From a virus, in IMG/VR virus record IMGVR_UViG_3300032220_000825, positions 1-38,368 of that record: DNA of 38,368 bases; one strand, given 5' to 3'. The notes under the pieces were generated by a model that was not told the DNA's origin, searched no databases, and was given only the letters and a program-made list of their open reading frames with translations. The stretch's first letter is position 1, and every line of letters starts with the position of its first letter. The position numbers were made by a program, and so were the translations under genes. Shown here in pieces: positions 1-7,943 of this stretch.

Positions 1-128
1 ATCCTGGAAGGATTGAGGATCTCGATTAGTTCCTTTGAAAACTCTCCGTTGAGGACTCCGACCTCCGCGATCACTCCACCCGATCTAACCAGGTTCCTAA
101 CCAAGTCTGTGCGGGTATCAAAGGTCAT
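1..128 (-). CDS. Class I SAM-dependent methyltransferase, N-terminal fragment (runs off window)
   Basis: Only the first 42 codons are inside the window; the gene continues beyond base 1. The visible segment contains IAEVGVLNGEFSKEL, which resembles motif I (the SAM-binding E-x-G-x-x-x-G loop) of class I methyltransferases, especially small phage and sugar O-methyltransferases of the Methyltransf_24 type. The ATG at 128 overlaps the end of the upstream protease gene by 11 bases, so translation is probably coupled. Substrate and full length cannot be seen. The motif is a direct reading; the family assignment is inference from a short piece. Confidence 0.6.
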   Translation of the reverse strand, partial: MTFDTRTDLVRNLVRSGGVIAEVGVLNGEFSKELIEILNPSR

Positions 129-1074
129 TGTTCTTTACAATCGATACTTCCACCGTTTTGAATTGCCCGTTCCTTATAATATCGGCCTTGGCAAACGTGC
201 CTGGTGGCAACGAGCGGATAACCCTGATCATATCACGCTGGGATGTGATAGGTGTGTCTGCCAGCATGAATACGATATCACCCTGCTCTAGGCCACAAGG
301 ACGCACTGTGCGGGTGATCTGTAGCCCTTGATCACAACCCGGCTGGTTATACCCCGTCGTTACTGGCTTTCCAATTACGCCCAAGAATCCGTCATACTTC
401 TGGTTGGTTTTATCCGCCTCAAGAAACTCCACTATGTCTGCCGCCGAGATGCAGTACGCAAACTCTGGCGCCGTGTCCTTTGTCCTAGACTCGCCCGCCA
501 GCGAAGTGTCGATCGTTCCCAACGTCATGCCAATAACCTCTCCATTAAAATTGATTAGCGGTCCTCCAGAATTACCCTTACGTACCAGAACGTCGGAATA
601 TAGGAAACGCTCACCCGACTTCTTGCCCGAGGCCGACACAATCCCCGCGGAGATTGTACGGGTAAATCCCAAAGAGTTGCCGATGGCGTAAACAGGCATT
701 CCCGGTTTTACAGGAAAAGCTGTGGCAAACTTTACTGCTGGTAGATTGATTGTCTTTTCAAAATCATTCTTAACCCGGATGAACGCCAAATCCAAAAGCG
801 TATCTTTACGAATTACGTCCCCGTCAAATACAACTGTATCGTCTCCATCGTCACACAAGACGCTCACCTGGTTTGATTTATCGACTACGTGGGCTGCCGT
901 CACAACACCACCTTCTACGGCAAACCCTGTCCCGCGGATTGTTCCGCTTGTCGTTACTACCTGAATCCGGACTACCGACGGTAGGATTTGTTTCTCTTGG
1001 GCTTCCGCAACCGACAAAAGAACGAACGAGAATATTCCCAACACCGAAACCAAACTACGGCTATAAATATACAT
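118..1074 (-). CDS. Secreted trypsin-like (HtrA/Deg-type) serine protease with PDZ-like C-terminus
   Basis: A 318-residue protein. A hydrophobic signal peptide (about residues 5-25, cleavage near AEA-Q) should send it to the periplasm or outside. The chymotrypsin-fold triad is complete: His62 in VTAAHVV, Asp95 in LLDLAFIRV and Ser169 in KGNSGGP. Residues from about 225 to 310 look like a PDZ domain (GFLGVIG near its start, then GLEQGDIVFMLADTPI and a DMIRVIRSLPPG segment). This is the HtrA/Deg order of signal, protease, PDZ, with one PDZ. The start has a strong GGAGGT site five bases upstream. Such enzymes usually degrade misfolded envelope proteins; the role in this phage is not known. It is not a typical prohead protease, because it is exported and far from the capsid genes. 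Confidence 0.88.
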   Translation of the reverse strand: MYIYSRSLVSVLGIFSFVLLSVAEAQEKQILPSVVRIQVVTTSGTIRGTGFAVEGGVVTAAHVVDKSNQVSVLCDDGDDTVVFDGDVIRKDTLLDLAFIRVKNDFEKTINLPAVKFATAFPVKPGMPVYAIGNSLGFTRTISAGIVSASGKKSGERFLYSDVLVRKGNSGGPLINFNGEVIGMTLGTIDTSLAGESRTKDTAPEFAYCISAADIVEFLEADKTNQKYDGFLGVIGKPVTTGYNQPGCDQGLQITRTVRPCGLEQGDIVFMLADTPITSQRDMIRVIRSLPPGTFAKADIIRNGQFKTVEVSIVKNNDL

Positions 1075-1136
1075 ATGGCACCTCCGAGCAACGCGGCTAC
1101 TGCTCCGAGAAACGTCTTAAGCAATGTGTCTTGCAT
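972..1136 (-). CDS. Small single-span membrane protein, overlaps the protease gene
   Basis: A 54-residue ORF from an ATG at 1136; an in-frame TTG at 1160 would add eight basic residues. Residues from about 7 to 27 form one hydrophobic span (TFLGAVAALLGGAICIFIAVV), followed by an Arg/Lys-rich tail ending RKPKRNKSYRR. It overlaps the upstream gene by 20 bases and the protease by 103 bases in another frame. It is supported by the clear membrane segment and by filling the 42-base gap between its neighbours. It is weakened by the long overlap and a poor ribosome site. Function unknown; a small accessory envelope or lysis protein is possible. Confidence 0.45.
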   Translation of the reverse strand: MQDTLLKTFLGAVAALLGGAICIFIAVVWFRCWEYSRSFFCRLRKPKRNKSYRR

Positions 1137-1389
1137 TTTTTTCTTTCTCGTTTTTGACAAGGTCCATTAAGGCTTTTGTGATCGCGTAATTCACTAGAGC
1201 TTCCTTGTCTTTCTGAATGGCTTCCCATCCAGCTTCCGCCAATACTGCCATCGCTTTATCCTCCACGTCAAGGTCTAATTCTACATAGTCAACCTTGCGT
1301 TCCGCCACAATCTTAATAGCGGGGAGTTTCCCAATCTCTGGGGACAATGGAACCCGCTTTGCCGATAAAATGCTTTTTTGTTTTTTCAT
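1117..1389 (-). CDS. Hypothetical protein, 90 aa
   Basis: Not recognised. The ATG at 1389 forms an ATGA overlap with the stop of the Zn-ribbon gene and has an AAGGAG site seven bases upstream. This is why it is preferred over an in-frame start 51 bases further up. The N-terminus is basic (MKKQKSILSAKR); the rest is charged and mostly helical (VEDKAMAVLAEAGWEAIQKDKEALVNYAITKALMDLV is read as two helices). No signal peptide, membrane span or catalytic motif is seen. It belongs to the leftward early operon between the Zn-ribbon and membrane genes. Confidence 0.75.
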   Translation of the reverse strand: MKKQKSILSAKRVPLSPEIGKLPAIKIVAERKVDYVELDLDVEDKAMAVLAEAGWEAIQKDKEALVNYAITKALMDLVKNEKEKNARHIA

Positions 1390-1790
1390 GTATTCTCCTT
1401 GCCCCACAGACCAATTGGACATTGCTCGTGCGGCAACCAATGTTTACCCTTTCCGCATCCGCATTTCAAGCACTTTCCCATACCCATATTTCCGTTCTCC
1501 TGCCAGAACTGACACTTACGGCAGATGGCAAGACGCTTCTCATAGACATGTTGCTGGACTTTTTTGAACCCAGACCCAGCCCATGTAACCATTGATCTGG
1601 CAAATTTATTCACAGGGTTTTCATTCTGTGTTTTACCTTGTGCTTTATTTTGTATAGCTTTTTGGATATTTTCATTTTTTATTATAACAAATCCCCTCCT
1701 ATCAATAAAAGAATCTTGCGTTAACACAGCAAGCGCTTCTATACCGTGCTCTTGTCCAAACTTATTTAACCACTCCTGAGTAACATTCAT
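1386..1790 (-). CDS. Phage protein with C-terminal Zn-ribbon-like Cys cluster
   Basis: A 134-residue protein. The C-terminal 45 residues hold Cys pairs in the pattern CRKC, CLKCGC and a final EQCPIGLW, with a RLAIC lead-in. This pattern is common in small phage proteins annotated as Zn-ribbon or DUF6171-like and suggests one metal site. The N-terminal 85 residues are polar and unassigned. It lies 7 bases after the upstream gene and overlaps the next gene by ATGA. The ribosome site is weak (AT-rich leader). Metal binding is inferred from the Cys spacing; the role is unknown. Confidence 0.75.
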   Translation of the reverse strand: MNVTQEWLNKFGQEHGIEALAVLTQDSFIDRRGFVIIKNENIQKAIQNKAQGKTQNENPVNKFARSMVTWAGSGFKKVQQHVYEKRLAICRKCQFWQENGNMGMGKCLKCGCGKGKHWLPHEQCPIGLWGKENT

Positions 1791-1797
1791 AATAATT

Positions 1798-2229
1798 TTA
1801 TTTGACCGCAGTTATATTAACAGTCCATTCAACTCCATCGTTACAAATATTATCTCCCGGCGCGGCTTCAATGAGTATTTTAATGGGGCATGGCTTGCAT
1901 TTATTTCCTTTATCCCATGATCCAGTTCCAGATTTACTCTCATATGAACAATCCCCATCTTTTGTTGATTGCAAGTAAAGAATCTGCTCATCGTCCACAG
2001 TAACTCTTATCCAATCAAACCCCGGATCCAATGTTTCCACTGTTCCAAAAGCATACGCGGTTACTCCGTTATACTCTGGATCTAGATCATATGTGGCCGT
2101 CCCACTGCCATTTTGAATAGAAATAAATACTGTCCCAGGCGCCTTCTCTACCGCTACACCCGTAAGTATTGGTTTTGTTAATCCGTTCTCTCGATATTCG
2201 CCACATGGCCCTAATCTTAATTTCGCCAC
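1798..2229 (-). CDS. Hypothetical protein with Cys-rich C-terminal half, GTG start
   Basis: A 143-residue protein of unknown function. The GTG at 2229 is chosen because it overlaps the upstream stop by one base (TAGTG) and has GGTGGAG eight bases upstream. The in-frame ATG 18 bases earlier has no ribosome site. The sequence is beta-rich (repeated short strands such as TVFISIQNGSGTATYDL) and the C-terminal half has a CKPCPIK pair plus two further Cys residues. The absence of a signal peptide argues against export. It lies between the secreted 3D-domain protein and the Zn-ribbon gene. Confidence 0.7.
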   Translation of the reverse strand: MAKLRLGPCGEYRENGLTKPILTGVAVEKAPGTVFISIQNGSGTATYDLDPEYNGVTAYAFGTVETLDPGFDWIRVTVDDEQILYLQSTKDGDCSYESKSGTGSWDKGNKCKPCPIKILIEAAPGDNICNDGVEWTVNITAVK

Positions 2230-2633
2230 TATCGAATCTCCACCCATGGATGCATTGGCATATTGCCTAGCGCAACCATAGCCTGACGTTCTGTTTTATA
2301 GAAAAGATCCACAACTGGGAGTTTACCGTGCGACGCCTTCTTGGCAACAACTGCCGTACCAGTATCGATTGCCTTAAACTCCTTCCCATCGATGATCACG
2401 GTACTGCCATACGGTATGATCCTTGGGTCAACCGCACATGTCCTGCCAGACTTTAGGGTATACCCAGTCGAGGATTTGAACCTTGAGGTATCCGGGTCTT
2501 GACCACACCAATAGGCTGTGAGCCTTACCTTGATTTTCTTGGCAGGCTTTTTAGGCTGCGTTTCAATTAATACATTGGAGGCCAACGTAGGTATTGAAAA
2601 CAGCATAGCTAGGGCTATGGCTATATTTCTCAT
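2229..2633 (-). CDS. Secreted 3D-domain protein (peptidoglycan-active candidate)
   Basis: A 134-residue protein with a signal peptide (MRNIAIALAMLFSIPTLASN). The mature part matches the 3D domain, named for three conserved Asp residues and related to the MltA lytic transglycosylase core: VDPRIIPYG, then KAIDTGTAV, then VVDLFY. Proteins with this domain bind or cut glycan strands in the cell wall. Being exported, it could help cell-wall lysis or remodelling, as a second muralytic activity beside the CHAP-like endolysin of the late cluster. The ribosome site is weak. Domain identity is fairly sure; catalytic activity is inference. Confidence 0.8.
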   Translation of the reverse strand: MRNIAIALAMLFSIPTLASNVLIETQPKKPAKKIKVRLTAYWCGQDPDTSRFKSSTGYTLKSGRTCAVDPRIIPYGSTVIIDGKEFKAIDTGTAVVAKKASHGKLPVVDLFYKTERQAMVALGNMPMHPWVEIR

Positions 2634-2660
2634 AAGCAGTGTTTCGAGCGTGGAACCAGC

Positions 2661-4790
2661 TTAAACAGCCGGAGCCGCCTCGTCAACCGGGATCTTCCAG
2701 AGTACCTTGCCCTGGATCGTCACACGCTCAATGCCCTTTGTCGTCATCAATTTGGCTAATCTCTGCCCCATTTTCTCCGGTGTGGAGGCATAATGGCGAG
2801 TAAGATTGGTAAGACTCTGGTCATTTAGCATCTGATTAAGTAGCTGGGTAGCTGAACCTTTCCATGTCCTTTCCTTTGGATTAGCTTGGTTGAATCCGAT
2901 GAGAAATTCATCCAGCAACTCCGAGAAGGCATGGTTAGGATGGGTAGTCCTGGTATCCTCAAGGATATCGGCGTGGTGATAGCACTTAACCTGAAACCGA
3001 TTTGAGCACTTAAGCTCCTCCGGGATCTCAAAGTCAGTCAACCATCTTGCAAACGCTGGAAGCTCCCCGTCTAGGATACGCTGTAGTTCCTGAGAATGAG
3101 GGAAGTCCATCCCCTTAGACGATGCCTTAAACAACATAAGCTTGTCCAAGATACTCGCGTCTGTGTATGGAACCGCCCGCATAGAGTCGGGATCGTCATT
3201 CAAAGTGACGAATACTCTGCCCGACCACTCAATAGTGGCTGGATTCTTCCACATGGCTCGGTACCGGTGGCGACGATTAGCAACAAACTTCTTCACCGTA
3301 TTGGAGAAGAGCAAGTGCTTCTCGTGGCTAGTGGAGGCGATAGTATCATCGACGTTAAGCACGCCCACCTCGAACATCTCCGAGTTGAACTCACTCTCCC
3401 CGGAGATATGCCCCGAGGCGTCGCAACCACCACCCATGAGTCTAGATACAATCTGAGTTCCCATGAGCGTCTTACCGACACCTACCGGACCGGCAATAAA
3501 GATCGCCTGACCCTGCGACTGCTTGCCAGACTTAGCCGACACGTAGAAGTGGTGAAGCCACGCTAAGAAGTATTGGAGGGAATCGTGCGGATTAAAGAAC
3601 CCATCGAGGAACTTGGCGATCCAAGGGAATCCATCGCCCCACTTCTCACAGACTTCAGTCCTGGGTTCCAGAACCTTGACCCGCGAGATATTGAGAACGG
3701 TACGTCCGCCCATGTAAACGACTTCCTCTTTGCTGAATAGGATTGGACCGGCATCGTCAACCCGCCGTGTTTCGCGCACACGCAAAACCGTCTGATCGAC
3801 TTCACACATTCCACCTCGTTGCATTGGAGCAAGAGACAGTCCGTAGATACCAGCAATATCCTTGCGGGTAGTCTCGGAGTCTGTATCGCGCCAGATGCCA
3901 CGACCGTCCTGCCTCCAGTACCGCTTGCCGTCGAAGTAATAATTTGCCAGAGGTGCGCCTAGACGATCCTCCTCAAACTCTTTGACCCAGCCAGCACCGA
4001 GGATTTCTGCCCAGCTATAGAAGCTCTTGTCCTGAGAGAAGCTAACGATACCAGTAGGAGTAACCACGCAAGCAGTAGGATTGTCTGAAGTCGCAGTCCA
4101 GAATGCATTGGTTCTGCCGTTGACCTCCAGATTACCCAGCAACTTGTCGGGGTACATTTCCTGTACGCGATTGCGTACACGATCCATCGGGATCTCAACG
4201 GGGCCCTCCCCGCGGTACTTATGGTCGGCGTCAATCGTCGAAGCAAACCAGCTATACAAAGTCTCTGTCCTTAAAGGGACATCTCCTACTTTGGTCATTG
4301 GCAAGTACCAAGCGTAGTACTGTTCGGGCTTAACATGATTGTCATCAAGCCCAGCAAACAAACGCTTTGCTCCTAGCTCTTTAGCAACTCGCTTTAAAAA
4401 CGCTGGAAGCAAACCTACCGGAATCTGCATTGGAGTCTCAAACATCCAGATGACCCGCGCACCTCCGCTCGGAGTGCGGTGAGCGTACATAGGTTTTAAC
4501 CCAGCTTTGGCCTTGGCTCCAACCCCAGATATAAACTCTTCGGACGTAAGCTCGCAGTCATAGTCGGCAATGAACGCATGCATCTTAGCCGGGGGATTAT
4601 CCCTCGTAACACGCATGGCCGCGGCACGACCTTCGAATCCGCTGACGAACATTCCGTCAGTTGAATTCTGAACAGCCCAACGCTTTGCAACTTCTGGCTC
4701 AAGACTCGGTGGCTGGTTTACATTACCATCCCAAGGTGTACATGGACTGGCAATCGACGACGATAAATTAGGTATACGAAAGAGGTTCAT
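2661..4790 (-). CDS. Primase-helicase (AEP-like N-terminus, SF3-like helicase C-terminus)
   Basis: A 709-residue replication protein. The ATG at 4790 overlaps the polymerase stop (ATGA) and has GAGG eight bases upstream, so the longer reading from 4847 is rejected. The N-terminal part has an AEP-like metal site (AFIADYD, Asp76 and Asp78) and a TPSGGARVIW strand, as in archaeo-eukaryotic primases of phage type. The C-terminal part has a Walker A (GPVGVGKT, Lys near 440), a Walker B (VGVLNVDD) and an SF3 motif C-like strand (VFVTLNDD), as in D5/DUF5906 helicases. It would prime and unwind the phage fork together with the adjacent polymerase. Confidence 0.88.
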   Translation of the reverse strand: MNLFRIPNLSSSIASPCTPWDGNVNQPPSLEPEVAKRWAVQNSTDGMFVSGFEGRAAAMRVTRDNPPAKMHAFIADYDCELTSEEFISGVGAKAKAGLKPMYAHRTPSGGARVIWMFETPMQIPVGLLPAFLKRVAKELGAKRLFAGLDDNHVKPEQYYAWYLPMTKVGDVPLRTETLYSWFASTIDADHKYRGEGPVEIPMDRVRNRVQEMYPDKLLGNLEVNGRTNAFWTATSDNPTACVVTPTGIVSFSQDKSFYSWAEILGAGWVKEFEEDRLGAPLANYYFDGKRYWRQDGRGIWRDTDSETTRKDIAGIYGLSLAPMQRGGMCEVDQTVLRVRETRRVDDAGPILFSKEEVVYMGGRTVLNISRVKVLEPRTEVCEKWGDGFPWIAKFLDGFFNPHDSLQYFLAWLHHFYVSAKSGKQSQGQAIFIAGPVGVGKTLMGTQIVSRLMGGGCDASGHISGESEFNSEMFEVGVLNVDDTIASTSHEKHLLFSNTVKKFVANRRHRYRAMWKNPATIEWSGRVFVTLNDDPDSMRAVPYTDASILDKLMLFKASSKGMDFPHSQELQRILDGELPAFARWLTDFEIPEELKCSNRFQVKCYHHADILEDTRTTHPNHAFSELLDEFLIGFNQANPKERTWKGSATQLLNQMLNDQSLTNLTRHYASTPEKMGQRLAKLMTTKGIERVTIQGKVLWKIPVDEAAPAV

Positions 4791-6577
4791 TTTTTGTACC
4801 TCACTGCATCGGTCGCTTCCGCACCTATTGGACACCCATCCAACCATTCAGGACAGACGCTCATGAGACGTTCAATCTCACCAGCCGGAACTGAATTGTC
4901 AACTTCGCAAACGGCCTCGTCGTGAATGTGCATTACAACAGGGCAACCGGCTTTTTCCAAACGCAATACCGCCGCGCCCATTACATCACGAGCTACAGCC
5001 TGGACAAGGTTCTCGCACAGCTTCCCTCCGTAGAATGGGATTTGTGGCCCGCCTCTTTCTACGCTAGCCGTCCATGCCGCTTTCCTAGCTTTACCACTTT
5101 TGTCATACTTCTGCTTGTCCGGCCATTGAGACATAATATTCCGGTAGGTAAGAACTCGACCGCTAGGCAAGCCCACCTCGAATTGCTTATCTGCCTTTGC
5201 CCGTTGAAAGTCCCCCTCTAGCTTTCGCCATAAATCCAAGATCGGTTGATTCCTAGTCCGGAAATCATTGACAATCATATTCGACTTGGTTTCTGTCATG
5301 TCGATCCCGTATTGCATCTTGGCAATAAGAGCGAACTTCTTTGCCCCGGCACCATAGCCAAGGCCAAGCACCATCGCCTTTACCAACTGATACAATGGGG
5401 CATCAGTCTTTTTCAATGTCCCTTTCGGGCCATCCCATAAACTCATGTTCTTAGCCGCCGCCTCATAGATGCCATAACCGTTCCTGATCGCGTCCAAAAG
5501 TCCTTCGTTGCCAGACAGCCAAGCAAGTACCCGTGGCTCAATCTGAGCCAAGTCACAGATAACAAACTTCTTTCCTGGCCGCGGGACAATACAACCTCTC
5601 AAGTCCACTCCGAACATTTCATTTCGAGGAAGATTCTGAACGTTGAACTTGGAATCACCAGACCAACGGCCAGTGTGAGCGCCCATGTATTTCAATCCGT
5701 AACCCATCGTACCGTCCGGCCTAATGCGTGCCTGCATTACTTTTAGCTTCGCAAGCAAAGAGTTTGCTTTCCGCCAGTCCCGCATAATCCCGACGAAAGG
5801 AACTTGCTCACCGTACTGGGACTCCCACAATGCACACTCTTCAGAGTTCTCGGCCAACGAAGTAGGCCATGGAATGCCAGCCTTCGCACATTCCCTGCGG
5901 AATGCTTTCGTTGAAAGAACCACTCCATCCGTCTCATCGATCCATGGTAAGGCGTTCTCACTCTCCCAAGTAACCTTTTGAAGAGCCTTAATACCCGCGG
6001 AAACAGCATCCTGGTCGACCTGAATCCCGCGCCATCCCATCTCGATTGTATGCCTAGATAGCTCGGACTCTGTTGGAAGCATATCACCTGAAAACTTCTC
6101 ATAGATACCAAGACATGCCTTGGCATCTTGGCGAGCATACTCTAATACTTCTTTTCCAAACTCAGTTCCTTCTACATCGCCCCACTTCTTAGAATGCATT
6201 TTGTCGCGCGGATCTTTGTCGATATGACGATCGAGCAGTTCCCTAGAGGCACCCAAAAGATTACGTGGAGCACCCACGGCTACCGAGAGGTTTGCAGTAC
6301 AGTCCCAAGCTACAGGCTTGGATTGAACACATCCCTGTTCCCGCAACCTCTCGATCACCGCGCCGTCGAAGCTGTAGTTATGAGCCACCCACTTGTGGCC
6401 ATCAATCTTTGCCCACGGGGCTTTTTTAGGACAGCCTACATAGTCAACATCCGGCCCCTGAATGGCAACCATGTAGATATCTGAAGCTGGGCTTCGCAAG
6501 TAATGCCACTGCCCAAGTGTTGTGATTGATGTCTCCTTGTCGTAATATGTTTCAAAGTCAATTGCATATGTATTCAT
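4787..6577 (-). CDS. Family A DNA polymerase with 3'-5' exonuclease
   Basis: A 596-residue replicative polymerase. The N-terminal DEDD exonuclease has AIDFET (Asp7, Glu9), a HNYSFD segment and YARQDAKA. The polymerase domain has GRWSG, motif A VICDLAQIEPR (Asp near 341), motif B around KAMVLGLGYGAG and motif C HIHDEAV (near 551). All catalytic acidic residues are present. There is no 5'-3' exonuclease domain, as usual in phage versions. Motif A reads DLAQIEPR instead of the textbook DYSQIELR, a variant of divergent phage polymerases. Its stop overlaps the primase-helicase start by four bases, giving a coupled replisome pair. The leader is A-rich without a clear ribosome site. Confidence 0.95.
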   Translation of the reverse strand: MNTYAIDFETYYDKETSITTLGQWHYLRSPASDIYMVAIQGPDVDYVGCPKKAPWAKIDGHKWVAHNYSFDGAVIERLREQGCVQSKPVAWDCTANLSVAVGAPRNLLGASRELLDRHIDKDPRDKMHSKKWGDVEGTEFGKEVLEYARQDAKACLGIYEKFSGDMLPTESELSRHTIEMGWRGIQVDQDAVSAGIKALQKVTWESENALPWIDETDGVVLSTKAFRRECAKAGIPWPTSLAENSEECALWESQYGEQVPFVGIMRDWRKANSLLAKLKVMQARIRPDGTMGYGLKYMGAHTGRWSGDSKFNVQNLPRNEMFGVDLRGCIVPRPGKKFVICDLAQIEPRVLAWLSGNEGLLDAIRNGYGIYEAAAKNMSLWDGPKGTLKKTDAPLYQLVKAMVLGLGYGAGAKKFALIAKMQYGIDMTETKSNMIVNDFRTRNQPILDLWRKLEGDFQRAKADKQFEVGLPSGRVLTYRNIMSQWPDKQKYDKSGKARKAAWTASVERGGPQIPFYGGKLCENLVQAVARDVMGAAVLRLEKAGCPVVMHIHDEAVCEVDNSVPAGEIERLMSVCPEWLDGCPIGAEATDAVRYKK

Positions 6578-6579
6578 TT

Positions 6580-6870
6580 TTATTTTTTTTGTTTTTTATT
6601 TGAGAACATTTCTTCAAAAACCACAAGGCGCCCAAGCATATCAGACACCTGAGTTGTGACTTCATCATAAGTGTTCGTTCCTTCTGCTTTTTTTCTTTTG
6701 TTTAATAATATCTCCAAGGCATGAAGAATGAGATCAACTACTTCAGTTGGTCTTATCCCACCATTAAGCAGCATCGCATATTCAGCCTCGATTGCATCGC
6801 GATGCTCACCCACAAATGGGTAAGGTATCACGGTGAATTGATCGGCCAGTTTTTCACTGGCAGGAGACAT
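6580..6870 (-). CDS. Hypothetical protein, 96 aa, upstream of polymerase
   Basis: Not recognised. It is predicted helical, with a central leucine-rich stretch (VVDLILHALEILLNKRKKAEG) and a very A-rich 3' end encoding SNKKQKK. Its ATG overlaps the upstream stop by one base (TAATG) and it ends two bases before the polymerase start, so it belongs to the replication operon. No ribosome site is seen, so translation is probably coupled. No export or membrane signal. Confidence 0.75.
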   Translation of the reverse strand: MSPASEKLADQFTVIPYPFVGEHRDAIEAEYAMLLNGGIRPTEVVDLILHALEILLNKRKKAEGTNTYDEVTTQVSDMLGRLVVFEEMFSNKKQKK

Positions 6871-7214
6871 TAGCTTATGATAGTTACTGAACTCTTGTCG
6901 ATAGGTTGAACGCCACCTTCGGGCTCAATCAAACCTTTCTTTAAGAGATATTCCTCATCCATCGGAATAGATGTAGGAGCTCCATTTTTATCGACAATAC
7001 GAGATTCCTGAGGAGGAACTTCCTGAGCCATTCTCTCCATTTTGCGGAATCCTTCACCACCGAGAAGTCCATTTAAAAGCTCGACAAGATGTGGAAAAAG
7101 ACCATTAAGCACGTCCTTTTCTATGATATTCGCCTCGCCATCACGGGGAAGCATTTCCACGCTAATCTTATCCGTACCAATTTCGTTTTTAATTTGTATA
7201 GCTAATTCAATCAT
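6870..7214 (-). CDS. Hypothetical protein, 114 aa
   Basis: Not recognised. The ATG at 7214 is preferred because it has an AAGAAG site and begins a well-formed N-terminus (MIELAIQIKNEIG). An upstream start at 7352 would lie deep inside the neighbouring gene. It overlaps that neighbour by 8 bases and the next gene by one. The sequence is acidic-helical in the middle (LFPHLVELLNGLLGG) with a polar, Pro-containing tail ending DKSSVTIIS. No known domain can be named. Confidence 0.75.
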   Translation of the reverse strand: MIELAIQIKNEIGTDKISVEMLPRDGEANIIEKDVLNGLFPHLVELLNGLLGGEGFRKMERMAQEVPPQESRIVDKNGAPTSIPMDEEYLLKKGLIEPEGGVQPIDKSSVTIIS

Positions 7215-7518
7215 TTTTTTCTTCTTTCTGATGTGGTAGTAATTCGAGCACGGCTGACCTAACCTTGTGTCTGAACCCCGAGCATTCATCTTCAAGGTCT
7301 GCCATAGAGCCAAGGAGTTCCTGGCAGAACTCTCTAAGCCCCTCGTTCTCATTTTCTAACCGCCCATTCTCCTCCACAAGAGTAGAGGCGGTTTTGTGGT
7401 TTGTTTCTGCCAGATCTGTTACACGTTTGTAAAACTGATGCACCCTATGAAGCTCTCTTTGCATGTATTCCGGTTGTTTACTCATTGTGTCTGTATCAAT
7501 GATTGCATCTAGGCTCAT
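7207..7518 (-). CDS. Small coiled-coil protein, 103 aa
   Basis: Not recognised. Heptad-like segments (KTASTLVEENGRLENENEGLREF and on) predict a coiled coil over about residues 45-80, with a charged tail. Two starts are possible. The ATG at 7518 has GGGAGG eight bases upstream and makes an ATGA overlap with the small gene before it. An in-frame ATG at 7572 also has a good site (GGAAGGA) and would add 18 residues. I prefer 7518 because of the overlap pattern used throughout this operon. Both may be used. Confidence 0.75.
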   Translation of the reverse strand: MSLDAIIDTDTMSKQPEYMQRELHRVHQFYKRVTDLAETNHKTASTLVEENGRLENENEGLREFCQELLGSMADLEDECSGFRHKVRSAVLELLPHQKEEKND

Positions 7519-7658
7519 ATGTTCGCCTCCCGGCTTAAAACAATGCGAGGTTCCTTCGTGTTCTTTAGACATAAAAATCCTTCCTTTAAAAGGTAATCCA
7601 ATTCTGCAACAACTTTTTGAGCAAGTCTATCTTTTTCTAGGTCGCTTTGATTTTCCAC
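7515..7658 (-). CDS. Small protein of 47 aa, GTG start
   Basis: A short gene with no ATG. The GTG at 7658 has AAGG six bases upstream and the reading frame ends in an ATGA overlap with the coiled-coil gene start. The peptide looks like a genuine soluble helical protein: DRLAQKVVAELDYLLKEGF, then a short PRIVLSREANI tail. No domain recognised; a small regulator or inhibitor is conceivable. It overlaps the preceding small gene by 32 bases in a different frame. Confidence 0.6.
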   Translation of the reverse strand: MENQSDLEKDRLAQKVVAELDYLLKEGFLCLKNTKEPRIVLSREANI

Positions 7659-7764
7659 TTGACACCTTACCTTTCTTTTTTGGCATGGTTGTACTTTTTG
7701 TTTCTGTTTCAGGGGATTCCAAATAAGGAAACCCAGTTTTCTTCCAAACCCAATGAAATATCAC
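7627..7764 (-). CDS. Small protein of 45 aa with strongly basic tail, GTG start
   Basis: A short gene whose GTG at 7764 forms a GTGA overlap with the stop of the upstream gene and has AAGGA about nine bases upstream. The N-terminal half is aromatic (VIFHWVWKKTGFPYLE). The last 19 residues are nearly all Lys, Arg, Ser and Gly (PKKKGKVSSGKSKRPRKR), a likely nucleic-acid-binding tail. No homologue recognised. The four-base overlap and the even spacing between neighbours are the main support. Confidence 0.55.
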   Translation of the reverse strand: MIFHWVWKKTGFPYLESPETETKSTTMPKKKGKVSSGKSKRPRKR

Positions 7765-7943
7765 TTCTTTACTTCCTTTCTTCCTTTTTCTAGTAGCTCC
7801 ATGTATTGATCGGCATGTTCATTATCCACAAAAAATGAAATAGAACTTGTCCGATCAGTTCCCGGTTCTGTCCCAAAAACAACGGAGTTAAACCAACGCT
7901 TACTGATCCAAACAAATACCCATAACAAAAATGAATCGATCAT
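7761..7943 (-). CDS. Small membrane-anchored protein, 60 aa
   Basis: The ATG at 7943 forms an ATGA overlap with the upstream stop and has a GGGGGA site about six bases upstream; an earlier in-frame ATG at 7964 would lie inside the upstream gene. Residues 2-14 are hydrophobic (IDSFLLWVFVWIS) and could be a short membrane anchor. The remainder is polar and ends in a basic helix (LLEKGRKEVKK). Function unknown. Confidence 0.65.
   Translation of the reverse strand: MIDSFLLWVFVWISKRWFNSVVFGTEPGTDRTSSISFFVDNEHADQYMELLEKGRKEVKK

Noticed and set aside
3096-3566. 156-residue frame antisense to the primase-helicase
   Set aside because: Covers the Walker A region of a well-supported gene on the other strand; shadow frame.
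7627-7686. 19-codon ATG peptide PKKKGKV... read as an NLS-like peptide
   Set aside because: The same frame extends upstream to a GTG with ribosome site and GTGA overlap, so it is the tail of a 45-residue gene; likeness to a eukaryotic nuclear signal is chance.
7515-7943. Read-through of TGA at 7761 joining two small genes in the same frame
   Set aside because: The region between has no conserved-looking sequence, and two separate starts with ribosome sites explain the genes.
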